Shown: positions 42,876 to 52,327 of the stretch, piece by piece | Layout: the number at the start of each line of letters is the position of its first letter | How positions within the stretch are numbered: the first letter of the stretch is position 1 | Origin: Mucilaginibacter sp. | GTDB taxonomy: Bacteria > Bacteroidota > Bacteroidia > Sphingobacteriales > Sphingobacteriaceae | NCBI GenBank assembly: GCA_030445275.1 | Contig: JAUCSE010000091.1 | Span: forward strand, 41,582 to 105,581 | DNA: 64,000 nucleotides | Reading direction: 5' to 3' | The notes under the pieces: generated by a model | Told to the model about the DNA's origin: nothing | The model's database searches: none | The model's input: only the letters and a program-made list of their open reading frames with translations | Translations under genes and position numbers: made by a program

Positions 42876-45218
42876 CTACTTTATCTGCTCAATCTCCTGA
42901 TCGGTTAATACTTTATTCCAAATTTGTAATTCATCAATTTTTCCGTTAAAACCACCCACTACCTGCAAGGGAAAAACTAATGTTTCTACCTTAGGCAGCT
43001 TTGTTTTGTCTTTATCAGCAAACTCAATCAAATTACCATATAGTTTCTTTTGCAGTTTGCCATTGATATACAAACTTGTTCCTTTATTGGTACCGGCAAT
43101 AGTGATATGCGTCCAGGTGTTTTCAGGAACCTGATAATCAAAATCGAAATTGTACCCATCTCTGGAGAAACCCAGTTTACCTGTATTGCCTTGTTTTAAT
43201 TTGAGCACTGCATTAGGTGATCTGGATATGGCTGCATCGGCAACATTATTAGCGGATGGATATATCCAGAAAGAAACGGTGTAATCATATCCTATCTCCG
43301 TATAAGGTAACCTGGCAAAACTGTTTTTTCCTGAAAAGGATAAGGCATTCCCTTTATAACCTTTTACATAGGTGGAGTTTTCAGATGATACCCGTTTATC
43401 CTTTTCGTCAAAACTAAAATGGGCCATCAATGGCTGATCATCTTTACCTATTTCCCCCCGGATGTTTATAGATGGCCCCTCACCTACTTTTTTACTCAGT
43501 ACAGTAAAATCCTCAAATCTTACCAGGGTATCGTTAGCAGCCCACATTTTTTCTGACAGCACCTGCATAGCCGGAAACACACGGTCATGCACATCCTTTT
43601 CACTGATACCATTGCCTACAATGTCATTCCACTCGGCAAAAGAACCACCTATAATGGTTGGATCGCCCGGTTGGAAGTGTACGTCGCCAATCATGGAGGG
43701 TGTCCAGTTATTGTAAATATTTTTAATATCCAGGTAATCATAATAGTAGCCCGCGGCTGGTACTATATACAGCCATCCATCCGGGGTACTGATCTGTGTG
43801 TAGCCCAGCTTTTTCATCTCCACGGGATTGGCATATCCATTATACCAGGTATTCATAGTTACGTTTTTTACCGTTACCGGCGTGGTTCCCTGCGCGTGTG
43901 TTAAGGCACCCCAAACCCTCACATCTTTTCCGAAACTTTGCACATACTTTATTAAATGATCGGTAAAAGCACGGAAGGCTTCCGCATCCTTTTTGGCATA
44001 TTCATCGGTACCGATATGCACTTCCCGGCCTATAAATACAGGATGATCACCAGACAGATATTCCTTAAACACATTTTCAATAACAGTTTGGGTAAGCGGA
44101 TTGTGAAGATCTAAATGATCCATACCATATTGCTTGCTGCCAATTTCAGGTACCACTTTGGTAAACGCCAAAGCATGTGCCGGCACATCTATTTCGGGGA
44201 TAATGCGTACCGCATAATCATCGGCCAGCTGCTGTAGCGCTATAAACTCCTGTTTGGTATAGGAGCCATCTTTGGCGGTAAGCCCCGGATAAGTAGAATT
44301 TTCTAAACGGAAGGCAGAGTAAGTGCTATCCCAGTTATTGTTAAAGTATTTTTTAAATCCATTATCGTTCAAATGAACTTGAAAATCATTCATTTTATAA
44401 TAGGACATCAGCTTTACATAATCGCGCAGGAATTGCAGACTGAAAAATTTACGCCCGTCATCCAATACAAAACCACGCACTTTAAATTCAGGGTAGTCGC
44501 GAGCTATTCCAAGCAGGATACTTTTTTTATGCTCCAACAATTGCAATAAAGTTCTTGTCCCCCAAAACACTCCCTGGTACTTTAACGCGCTGATCTTTAT
44601 AAAACTGCCGACGTTTAAATAATAACCTTCTTCGCCAATAGCAGTATCTTTTTCATCGAGCGTTAAAAATATATCGCCTTTGCGTGGTTTACCTGTTATT
44701 GTTTTCAGGTTAAGTCCGCTTTGTTCTTTTAATTCCTTTTGCAGGATGTTAGCTGCTTTTTGCAACACGCTTTTGTTTGCCGCATTGATAACTATGCGGG
44801 CAGCTGGCGTTAACATGAAATCGCCTTGATCACCATGCCACTCACGTAAAGAAGGAATCACAAAGGGTTGTGGATTGGCTCCTTTACCTACATACTTTCC
44901 CGGAACGGTTACCTGTTTTGAAATATCATACCTGATGGTATCCGTGTCGTTTTTTACCAGTTGAAAGTATAGGCTTACTTTGGTTGAAACCAACGGTTTA
45001 ACAATTTTGCCCGTACTGTCAATTACCGGCAGGTGATCACTTCCCTTTAATATTAAATGATAACCCTCAGGATTTGTTGGCAAAGCAATGTTTTTATCGC
45101 CGGGTTTTATGGTTTGAACATCCGGTACAGCGGGTACGACGGCATTTTTAACTTGAGCAAATGCAGCATTCAGGATCAGAATAGACGCTATAGTCAATAC
45201 AATTTTTTGTTTGATCAT
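42876..45218 (-). CDS. GH20 beta-N-acetylhexosaminidase with LamG-like C-terminal domain
   Basis: A 780-residue exported glycosidase (signal peptide ending AAFAQ). Residues 130-235 form the GH20 N-terminal accessory domain; the GH20 TIM barrel follows, with the catalytic pair D405-E406 in H-I-G-T-D-E. Residues 620-775 form a concanavalin/LamG-like domain (HFSFDEKDKRVS, YTVSFWIYPSANN, KIDELQIWNKVLTDQEI). GH20 enzymes remove terminal GlcNAc or GalNAc by substrate-assisted catalysis. Its start overlaps the stop of the GH29 gene by 4 bp (ATGA), implying translational coupling. Confidence 0.93.
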   Translation of the reverse strand: MIKQKIVLTIASILILNAAFAQVKNAVVPAVPDVQTIKPGDKNIALPTNPEGYHLILKGSDHLPVIDSTGKIVKPLVSTKVSLYFQLVKNDTDTIRYDISKQVTVPGKYVGKGANPQPFVIPSLREWHGDQGDFMLTPAARIVINAANKSVLQKAANILQKELKEQSGLNLKTITGKPRKGDIFLTLDEKDTAIGEEGYYLNVGSFIKISALKYQGVFWGTRTLLQLLEHKKSILLGIARDYPEFKVRGFVLDDGRKFFSLQFLRDYVKLMSYYKMNDFQVHLNDNGFKKYFNNNWDSTYSAFRLENSTYPGLTAKDGSYTKQEFIALQQLADDYAVRIIPEIDVPAHALAFTKVVPEIGSKQYGMDHLDLHNPLTQTVIENVFKEYLSGDHPVFIGREVHIGTDEYAKKDAEAFRAFTDHLIKYVQSFGKDVRVWGALTHAQGTTPVTVKNVTMNTWYNGYANPVEMKKLGYTQISTPDGWLYIVPAAGYYYDYLDIKNIYNNWTPSMIGDVHFQPGDPTIIGGSFAEWNDIVGNGISEKDVHDRVFPAMQVLSEKMWAANDTLVRFEDFTVLSKKVGEGPSINIRGEIGKDDQPLMAHFSFDEKDKRVSSENSTYVKGYKGNALSFSGKNSFARLPYTEIGYDYTVSFWIYPSANNVADAAISRSPNAVLKLKQGNTGKLGFSRDGYNFDFDYQVPENTWTHITIAGTNKGTSLYINGKLQKKLYGNLIEFADKDKTKLPKVETLVFPLQVVGGFNGKIDELQIWNKVLTDQEIEQIK

Positions 45219-46738
45219 AGTCCTGCAGGTTGTTTATATAAGCCCATGGCGGTTAATGTTGGGTTTAACCTTGACGATGTAATGTTTAACCTGATCTTTT
45301 GCGCAGTAACCGGTTTAAAACGGATCAGTCTTTTAGCGCCAACAGTGCTGCCATCCGTTATCTGCACCCAGTTTTTACCATCAAAATATTCCAGGTTGAA
45401 TTTTTCAATGCGTTGACCAATGGTGATGTTCTCCTGCAAAAGCAATACATCAAACGTTTGGGCTTTTGGCAGATTCATTTGTATCGTGGCTGTAGTATCG
45501 TGGCCTTGGGTTGTCCAGTAATTATGTATACCACCATTTAGCAATGCTTTAGGATTTACACCATTTGATGAGTTAACACTAGCCTCTTTTAAGAGATTGG
45601 TTTTAAAAGTATGGTCGATAATGCTTTTCCATTCCTGCAAATTCTTTTGATCGTGCTCATTAATCAACCCCCGTTTATCGGGCGGAATATTAAGCAGCAA
45701 CACAGAATTACGACCAACTGAACTGTAATAAATATCCAGCAACTTTTCAGGAGATTTCACTTTGGTATCCTCTGCTTCGTGATAAAACCAACCCGGCCTG
45801 ATGGATACGTCCGTTTCTGCGGGATACCAAACCAGCTCTTTAGCTTTGCTAATTTTATCGCGGCTTCCCAGGTCATCACCGGTCATATCACCCTTCGGGG
45901 CAAAGGCAATATCTTTTTGTGAGTTTTGTTCAATACCGGCGTTGGGCTGTTCGTTAAGCGGCACTACGCTCCACTCTGAAAGGCGACCATAGCCGCTTTC
46001 GGTTCCTACCCAGCGCACATCGGGTCCCATAATGGCTATTACCGCACTTGGCTGCAATTTGCGGATCAGACTGTACCATGCTTCAAAATGGTATACCGGC
46101 TTTTTACCATTAGGGCCTTCGCCGTTTGCACCATCAAACCATACTTCATCAACCTTACCGTAGTTACTCAGCAACTCTGTAAGCTGGTTCATGAAATAGG
46201 CATTATATTTTTCGGTATCCCCATAATCAGGATTGTTCCTGTCCCATGGCGATAGATATATACCAAAACCAATACCCTGCTCATGGCAGGCATCAGCCAC
46301 CGCTTTAACTACATCGCCCTTGCCATTTTGCCATGGACTATTTTTTACCGAGTGTTCCGTGTATTTACTTGGCCACAGGCAAAAACCATCATGATGTTTA
46401 GCCGTTACAATGATCTGCTTAATACCCGCCTGCTTACAAGTGCGCACCCATTGAGCGGCATCCAAACTGGTTGGATTAAACAGTTTGGTATCCTCTTTAC
46501 CATCGCCCCATTCACGATTAGTAAAAGTATTCATGCCGAAGTGTAAAAATGCAGTAAACTCCAACTGTTGCCATCGTAATTGCCGCGCCGATGGTGTAAT
46601 AGTTGCAGCTTTATGAACTATATCTGCCAGTTTATCTTCGGGTTTAATAATGGCAAAATTTGTTGCTTCCTGCGCATTTATGCAAAGCGCAGACATCAAC
46701 AGTGGCAGCATCAATAAAACCTGAACACTTTTTTTCAT
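45215..46738 (-). CDS. GH29 alpha-L-fucosidase with F5/8 type C-like C-terminal domain
   Basis: A 507-residue exported fucosidase (signal peptide ending CINAQ). The GH29 barrel shows FLHFGMNTF (H66 region), VTAKHHDGFCLWPS (115-119) and the nucleophile region VDEVWFDGANGEG with D202 as the likely nucleophile. The C-terminal 130 residues resemble a discoidin/F5-8C carbohydrate-binding domain. ATG 46738 is chosen; an ATG three codons upstream is also possible. A CAAACGTTTG palindrome lies 100 bp upstream. It is coupled to the GH20 gene by an ATGA overlap. Confidence 0.93.
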   Translation of the reverse strand: MKKSVQVLLMLPLLMSALCINAQEATNFAIIKPEDKLADIVHKAATITPSARQLRWQQLEFTAFLHFGMNTFTNREWGDGKEDTKLFNPTSLDAAQWVRTCKQAGIKQIIVTAKHHDGFCLWPSKYTEHSVKNSPWQNGKGDVVKAVADACHEQGIGFGIYLSPWDRNNPDYGDTEKYNAYFMNQLTELLSNYGKVDEVWFDGANGEGPNGKKPVYHFEAWYSLIRKLQPSAVIAIMGPDVRWVGTESGYGRLSEWSVVPLNEQPNAGIEQNSQKDIAFAPKGDMTGDDLGSRDKISKAKELVWYPAETDVSIRPGWFYHEAEDTKVKSPEKLLDIYYSSVGRNSVLLLNIPPDKRGLINEHDQKNLQEWKSIIDHTFKTNLLKEASVNSSNGVNPKALLNGGIHNYWTTQGHDTTATIQMNLPKAQTFDVLLLQENITIGQRIEKFNLEYFDGKNWVQITDGSTVGAKRLIRFKPVTAQKIRLNITSSRLNPTLTAMGLYKQPAGL

Positions 46739-46837
46739 GCTATTCATTATTAGTTTCTATAGTTTAATCTTGTATTGTTTTTACCAGGAAGTTGAAAGGT
46801 AAATAGTTAAGCGTTCGTTTTATGTTCCAGGTTAACG

Positions 46838-46847
46838 CAAACGTTTG
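46838..46847. promoter_or_regulatory. Putative LacI-type operator CAAACGTTTG upstream of GH29
   Basis: A perfect 10-bp palindrome within AACGCAAACGTTTG. The same 14-mer occurs at 57968-57981. Such CG-centred palindromes are typical LacI/CcpA-like operators. It lies 100 bp before the GH29 start. Confidence 0.5.
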
Positions 46848-46869
46848 TTTCCCATTAATTTATAGCCCT

Positions 46870-48393
46870 TTACTTTTTGCCTGTTGTCATTTGTTGTAAT
46901 AAGCCTGCCAATTCTTTAACCCTTTGCGGGTACTTGTTGGCCAGGTTATGTTTTTCTCCAATATCCTCATTCAAATTATATAACTGAGGTTCGGTAGCGT
47001 TCCCTGTTTCTATACCTACTAAACTATCATAGGCAGCACCTTTATTAGGTGTGATGAATTTCCATCCTTCTTTTACTATAGATAACGCTCCGCCCTGCTC
47101 AACATATACCGATCTGCCTTTATTTGATCTGCCTAAAAAAGTATCGATCAGGTTTTGGCTGTCGGTAGCATCACCGGCAGGTATGGGTTGTTTTAAAAGA
47201 GATGAAAAAGAGGCCAGTATGTCGATCTGAGAAACCAATGCATCAGAAACTTTTGGCTTGATCATTTTGGGCCATTTGATAATAAACGGTAGCCTGGTTC
47301 CACCCTCCAAAGCGCTGTATTTTCCACCCCGTAACGGGCCCGCAGGGGTATGTCCGTTTAGTTTGGTTACCGCTTCATCCTGGTAACCATCATCCAGCAC
47401 CGGCCCGTTGTCACTGGTAAATATGATCATGGTATTTTTCTCCAGACCCAGGTATTTGAGCTGCTTTACAATTTCACCTACTGTCCAGTCCAGTTGTAAA
47501 ATAGCATCGCCCCTTAGGCCTAATCCGCTTTTACCTTTAAACCGTGTTGCCGGCATACGGGGTACGTGCGGCTCTGTTAAGGCATAATACAGGAAAAATG
47601 GTTGTTTTTGATTGTGCTGGATAAAATCCTCTGCTTTTGCCAAAAAGGTAGACGAAAGCTCCTCATCAACCCAGCGCGCCATTTTGCCGCCGCTCATATA
47701 GCCAATACGACCAATGCCATTTACGATGGTTTGATCATGCCCCTGCCCAGGCGATGATTTCAGTTTTAACAATTCCGGATGCTCTTTACCGGTAGGGTCA
47801 TTCCCCACTTTTTTAGCATAATCAACAGCTATAGGATCATTAACATCCTGGGCCACTACATTATGGTTTTCTAAAAATACCGTCGGCACCCTGTCGGCTG
47901 TTGCCGGAAAAATAAAGGAATAATCAAAACCTACTTCGTTGGGTCCCGGTTTCACTTCCCCGTTCCAATCTTTTGCTACAGCATAGCCCAGGCCTAAATG
48001 CCATTTTCCTACTATCGCGGTTTTATAACCGGCTTTCTTAAACAAATTGGGCAAAGTGGTTTTATCTGTAGGGATAATCAAGGCAGCATCCCCGGGTAAT
48101 ATACCGGTACCTTTTTTGCGCCAGGGATATTTACCGGTCATCAGAGCATAACGCGAAGGCGTGCAGGTAGCAGATGTACTATGCCCATTGGTAAACCGGA
48201 TACCCGAGGCAGCCAGACCATCAATATTAGGTGTATGAATTTTGGTCGCGCCATAACAGCTCAGATCGCCATAACCCAGGTCATCCGCATAAATGTAGAT
48301 CACATTTGGGCGATCAACCTGCTGCTCTCTTGAGGTTGGGCCAATAGCGATAAACGCAGCAGCAGCTAAAAACAGTAATAATATATTCCTCAT
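46870..48393 (-). CDS. Secreted sulfatase (type I) of the glycan locus
   Basis: A 507-residue sulfatase with a hydrophobic signal region at residues 1-18. Metal-binding D37-D38 lie in YADDLGYGDLSCYG; the formylglycine motif is C77-T-P-S-R81, then YALMTGKYPWR. VGKWHLGLGY and FTSDNGPVLDDG follow, with LRGGKYSALEGGTRLPFI near the C-terminal subdomain. This arrangement is typical of arylsulfatase A-like glycan sulfatases. The start at ATG 48393 is chosen over an upstream TTG (48429) that overlaps the preceding gene. It probably removes sulfate from the glycan before the exoglycosidases act. Confidence 0.93.
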   Translation of the reverse strand: MRNILLLFLAAAAFIAIGPTSREQQVDRPNVIYIYADDLGYGDLSCYGATKIHTPNIDGLAASGIRFTNGHSTSATCTPSRYALMTGKYPWRKKGTGILPGDAALIIPTDKTTLPNLFKKAGYKTAIVGKWHLGLGYAVAKDWNGEVKPGPNEVGFDYSFIFPATADRVPTVFLENHNVVAQDVNDPIAVDYAKKVGNDPTGKEHPELLKLKSSPGQGHDQTIVNGIGRIGYMSGGKMARWVDEELSSTFLAKAEDFIQHNQKQPFFLYYALTEPHVPRMPATRFKGKSGLGLRGDAILQLDWTVGEIVKQLKYLGLEKNTMIIFTSDNGPVLDDGYQDEAVTKLNGHTPAGPLRGGKYSALEGGTRLPFIIKWPKMIKPKVSDALVSQIDILASFSSLLKQPIPAGDATDSQNLIDTFLGRSNKGRSVYVEQGGALSIVKEGWKFITPNKGAAYDSLVGIETGNATEPQLYNLNEDIGEKHNLANKYPQRVKELAGLLQQMTTGKK

Positions 48394-48421
48394 TATTAAC
48401 TCATCATAGTTTATTAAAACC

Positions 48422-50617
48422 TTATTCAATTGTTAGCCAAGTATAATCGTTTGCCGGAATGGTGATGGTTAGATCAGTGCTATAATCCCGGTTTAATTTG
48501 TACAGTTTAAAAGAGCCTTCCTTTTCGCTGATCCTTGCGGTATTGGTTAGGCCGGTATAATAGAGCGGCAGTTTGATGTGCCTTGTTATCGCTTTTTCTG
48601 TTGGGTTATATAACAGCACCAGGCCTTTTGTTTTAAGATCAGGATTAACATGCAATATCCCGTCCCAATCGCGCCCATCTGGTCTACGCAGGTGGATAAT
48701 ATCAGCATTGAGAATATCCCGGTATTTCTTGTACCAACTGATCACCTCGATGACCGTTTGTTTCGTTTTCCCGGTATCATACAAACGAGGCCCACGATAG
48801 CAAGCCTGCACACCCGAACCATAATATTCCATCATCAAAGCCTTGTAGTCTTTTAAATGCTCGCTGAGTGGTTCCAGCACGGCCTCGGCGCCGCCTCCCT
48901 GGTAGCGGGTTAAGGGCACAAAACCCCAGCCCATCGATGGCATTTTCTCCCAGGTACCATCAAATATATTCTGGCGGTTCAATATTTTTTGATTTTCACG
49001 TGGCAACGAAAAATTGACTTCGCGATAACCCATTGCTATTTTATTACTGCCATCCAGTAAATACCAATCGGGCGAATTGATGTATATCCCTCTTTCATTA
49101 AGCCAGTGGTATAGTTCTTTTTGTATCTCTATTTGTGCCCATTGCGAATCATCCAGTCCTTTATGCCCCGGATGCGTGGTTGACGCGCATAGATCGCCGG
49201 GATAAGGGCCGTCATTTTCCCAGATATCAAAGCCTGTGTGCACAAAAAAAGTCTTTATTTTATCACGGAAAGCCAGTCCCCAGGCACTCCCAAAACAGGC
49301 TGCATGCCCAAATAAAGCGCCGCCCGGCTTACCGGTTTTAGCATCGATCACATCATCAGCATCGCTGATCTGCCGCGAGCTGAACAGATCATAACCACCT
49401 ATGGATACTCCTTTACTGTGGGCATAATCGGCAAGTTCTTTCCATTTTTTCAAATTAACGGCGCTAGTATCCCCCATGTTCAGGTGGCTGCCAAAACTCA
49501 GGATAACTGCTTCGTAACCGGTTTCCTTGCACTGATCAATAGCTTCACGCACCTGATCATCATTCTTGCTTACCAGGTGCATAAAAATAGGATTTGCCAC
49601 TGTCCACGGAGCTACGGTGCTATACATTTTGCGGATGGCAAGTCCTCGCCTTTCCCGATCTTCATTATCCATTAAAAGCTCATGGGTACGTACTGATTTC
49701 AGTACCTGGCTTTGTTTTAATTCCACACCCGGCCCTTGCTCCGGATATATCTCTACCAAGCAGGGTGTTTTAAGATCATAATTAACCTGCGAGGTATATG
49801 TTGTATCAATTTTCCAGTGCGTAGTTTGATCACTTTGAGCATAACGCATGGAATTATTAAATGCATAGTTGGTTTCCAGGTAAATCCCCTGGTTCTTTTC
49901 CATATTATCCGGGTTTCCCACTACAGCGCTCTCCCCCTCTACCACCCCCAGTATCTCATTCACTACCCGGTTTATCTTGAATACCTTGTCGCCCTTATTA
50001 TCAATAGTGAGTGATTTGACGATTAATGGAATACCGTCATAAAGCTCATAATTTACCTTTATTTCCAGGCCGCTTAGTTCCGGAGCAGCTGCCCGGTATC
50101 TAAAGGAAATAACCTTGCCTGAAGCCTGCCTGATCTGAGGTTTCCAAAATTTAGTTTTCCAGTTAAGGTATGGTGTGATGGGATTGATTGTATAATCAAC
50201 AAACTGAAAATCGTTTACTCCGGCTTTCATATGGTCAATTTCTGCAGTCAATAGATAAGCGTTTTCCTTTTGGCCATACAGACCGCCTACATTATAATCG
50301 TGACCATTAATGGTTAAGCGCGCCTCGGCTTTCACCGCCCGCAGCAATTGCCGGCCATTACTCAGATTCTGATAATCAACACAAGCCACATTAGGAGTAA
50401 TGCGGAATGTCCGCTTCAATAAGCCATTGTATAAGATCAAATCTTTACCATCCTTACTTTTAAAAACCTGCGCCTTTATACCTGGCGGGCTTATCAGCCA
50501 GTCGGTCTTGTTTCCTCGTGGTTCAGGATTTCCCCATACAGGTAATGACTGCCCATGTACATGGGCAGTCATTAATAAAATTGTCAGCAATACTCCAGTT
50601 ATTATCCTGTTTCTCAT
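48422..50617 (-). CDS. Secreted glycosidase-like protein, family not assigned (clan GH-D-like?)
   Basis: A 731-residue exported protein with signal peptide MRNRIITGVLLTILLMTAHVHG. The N-terminal 330 residues look beta-rich (LILYNGLLKRTFRI, ARLTINGHDYNVGGLYG). The middle resembles a TIM barrel: EAVILSFGSHLNMGD, KGVSIGGYDLF, FDIWENDGPYPGDLCAS, YINSPDWYLLDGSNKIAMGY. The C-terminus is a beta-sandwich (GLVLLYNPTEKAI). WENDGPY and SPDWYLLDG could hold catalytic acids as in alpha-galactosidase-type enzymes, but I cannot place it firmly in a GH family. Gaps of 12 bp to the GH18 gene and 28 bp to the sulfatase gene indicate one operon. Confidence 0.6.
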   Translation of the reverse strand: MRNRIITGVLLTILLMTAHVHGQSLPVWGNPEPRGNKTDWLISPPGIKAQVFKSKDGKDLILYNGLLKRTFRITPNVACVDYQNLSNGRQLLRAVKAEARLTINGHDYNVGGLYGQKENAYLLTAEIDHMKAGVNDFQFVDYTINPITPYLNWKTKFWKPQIRQASGKVISFRYRAAAPELSGLEIKVNYELYDGIPLIVKSLTIDNKGDKVFKINRVVNEILGVVEGESAVVGNPDNMEKNQGIYLETNYAFNNSMRYAQSDQTTHWKIDTTYTSQVNYDLKTPCLVEIYPEQGPGVELKQSQVLKSVRTHELLMDNEDRERRGLAIRKMYSTVAPWTVANPIFMHLVSKNDDQVREAIDQCKETGYEAVILSFGSHLNMGDTSAVNLKKWKELADYAHSKGVSIGGYDLFSSRQISDADDVIDAKTGKPGGALFGHAACFGSAWGLAFRDKIKTFFVHTGFDIWENDGPYPGDLCASTTHPGHKGLDDSQWAQIEIQKELYHWLNERGIYINSPDWYLLDGSNKIAMGYREVNFSLPRENQKILNRQNIFDGTWEKMPSMGWGFVPLTRYQGGGAEAVLEPLSEHLKDYKALMMEYYGSGVQACYRGPRLYDTGKTKQTVIEVISWYKKYRDILNADIIHLRRPDGRDWDGILHVNPDLKTKGLVLLYNPTEKAITRHIKLPLYYTGLTNTARISEKEGSFKLYKLNRDYSTDLTITIPANDYTWLTIE

Positions 50618-50629
50618 TTAATTAATTAG

Positions 50630-51655
50630 TTATGGATTCTTGATCTTGATCAGATCCTTTGTTACTTTAAAGTTAGGATGTATAATGGTATTATCGTGCT
50701 GCGATGTTAACGGCGCATCCCTGTCAATTGCATAGCCAAATACCCCTCCTTTTTTACCTGTGGTTGGCTCCCATCTGGTGTAGTCATATGCACGACCGGT
50801 TCCATTTTCAGGATAAATGACATCATCCCAATAATTACTTGGATAACCATTCTCCTCATAAAAGGAAAATCCAGGAACAAATTGATTGGGTTGAACATAA
50901 GCGGAGAAAGTATTCCAGGTACCCTGCAGTGTAGATGCTCCTCTGCCATAGGCTTGCAGCCATACATAGCTAACCATAGTGTACACTTTTCTGAAAAGAT
51001 TATTGGTACCGGTTTGATTAGTATCAAAAGTAAGCAGTTTGCCGGTACCTGATTTTGGCCCTAAGTAGGTTGAAAGCGCTGTATATACACCTGTCATATC
51101 AGTTAGTGTTGAACCTGTCGGATTGCTTTCAATATCAATATCGTACCCATCCAAACCATATTTATTAACCACGCTGTCCATAATCCGTTTTGCTGTGGTG
51201 GCATATCCGGCTGCATTATGCGGCACACCTGATGCAATGGTTAAACCTCCGGTAATAATTACCTTAGTGCCCCTGGCATGCAGGTATGGGATGTACACAT
51301 TTTTTAACTGGGTCCAATAAGGCGATGAATCAGGAGTGTAATTGGGGAATACAACCGCTACATCAAGGCTATCTGGCAGTTCCGTCATGATCGGATCATT
51401 GGCATTACCGCTAACGGTTCTGTCGCGCCAGGTTCTGTAAAAGCCCATTGTGAGCTCATGGTTACTGACTTTGTAAGCTACCAGGCTATCCAGATGGGTG
51501 CTGTTTACCGATAGTTTCGATTTGTTGGCCGATAGTGATTTGTCGCCCTGCTGATTACCCGCAATGTCCTTTTTACAGCTGGTAATTAGTAAAACAGAAG
51601 AGCATACCAATAACACGGCCGTGCCATTGATGTGTTTCATAAGGTTTGTTTTCAT
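50630..51655 (-). CDS. GH18 endo-beta-N-acetylglucosaminidase-like lipoprotein
   Basis: A 341-residue lipoprotein with lipobox LLITSC (C27). The GH18 catalytic signature is LD169-G-Y-D-I-D174-I-E176, with E176 as the likely acid. Preceding strands VAVVFPNY and KVIITGGL, and short length, fit the endo-F/endo-H-type GH18 enzymes that cut the chitobiose core of N-glycans rather than chitinases. It is the first gene of the glycosidase unit, so surface release of N-glycans by this enzyme would be the first step of the locus. That role is inferred from context. Confidence 0.85.
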   Translation of the reverse strand: MKTNLMKHINGTAVLLVCSSVLLITSCKKDIAGNQQGDKSLSANKSKLSVNSTHLDSLVAYKVSNHELTMGFYRTWRDRTVSGNANDPIMTELPDSLDVAVVFPNYTPDSSPYWTQLKNVYIPYLHARGTKVIITGGLTIASGVPHNAAGYATTAKRIMDSVVNKYGLDGYDIDIESNPTGSTLTDMTGVYTALSTYLGPKSGTGKLLTFDTNQTGTNNLFRKVYTMVSYVWLQAYGRGASTLQGTWNTFSAYVQPNQFVPGFSFYEENGYPSNYWDDVIYPENGTGRAYDYTRWEPTTGKKGGVFGYAIDRDAPLTSQHDNTIIHPNFKVTKDLIKIKNP

Positions 51656-51764
51656 ATAATTTGGTTTTTAAATTGTTTCTCATTGATAGATAGCCGCCTA
51701 TTTCACTACTGTTTCACGAACTTGAACTTTTGATTATTGGTACCGCCATTTGAAGCTCAGATCT

Positions 51765-51872
51765 CTACCTTGGCGCCATTAGCAGTTTGACACCGGTTTC
51801 CAGCTTTTCAGTTGGTAAAACATCAACAGGTTTAAAAGTAGATTTTCCATCTTTTGCGGCTATTTGTACTTT
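51765..51872 (-). pseudogene. Unidentified C-terminal coding remnant
   Basis: In a frame different from the anti-sigma remnant the minus strand reads VQIAAKDGKSTFKPVDVLPT then EKLETGVKLLMAPR and a stop. It has protein-like composition but no start. It looks like the end of a lost gene joined to the anti-sigma fragment by deletion or frameshift. I do not recognise the family. Confidence 0.4.
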
Positions 51873-52147
51873 GCCGGGAAAAACAACAATAAAAAGGCTG
51901 ATAAAGCAATTAATACCCGTTTGGCTTGAAATGCCTTTAAATTATGGATAGATTTAATCTGCTCCTTGCGTAATATGGATTGATATATCCGCTCTTTAAT
52001 TACATCATTGCTTATATGATCAGTATCGTCATTATCCATTTCATCATACCATTGATCAAATTCTAACTTTTCATCAGGGGTTATATTCCCATCCTGCCAT
52101 TTCCGGGCTAAATAAGCAACGCGTTCAGAATTATATGAATCAGGCAT
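51860..52147 (-). pseudogene. Truncated FecR-type anti-sigma factor
   Basis: A 95-residue frame from ATG 52147. The N-terminal cytoplasmic region (MPDSYNSERVAYLARKWQDG, ITPDEKLEFDQWYDEMDND) is typical of FecR-family anti-sigma factors. A hydrophobic segment (VLIALSAFLLLFF) then ends abruptly with a stop. Family members have about 250 further residues forming the periplasmic FecR and C-terminal domains, which are absent. The cytoplasmic part could still bind a sigma factor, but signal reception would be lost. No intact sigma gene lies directly upstream; a 3' remnant of one is at 53881-53926. Confidence 0.65.
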
Positions 52148-52258
52148 GGGTATTGGTCTTTTCCTTAAGCCAATTAAAAAGCACAATACCCTTAGTGGAT
52201 AATAAAAAAAGATTTAAGAAAAAAAGTTCTATGCCTCAAGGTAATGAAACTAATGAAT

Positions 52259-52303
52259 AAGCCGGTCAGAAACGGGCGGTTATTGCTCGTTTCTGACCGG
52301 CTT
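52259..52303 (-). terminator. Terminator of the S41 peptidase gene
   Basis: AAGCCGGTCAGAAACG (52259-52274) and CGTTTCTGACCGGCTT (52288-52303) form a perfect 16-bp stem with a 13-nt loop, 24 bp after the stop at 52328. Confidence 0.88.
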
Positions 52304-52327
52304 TGTTATATTCATTGATGTAAAAAC

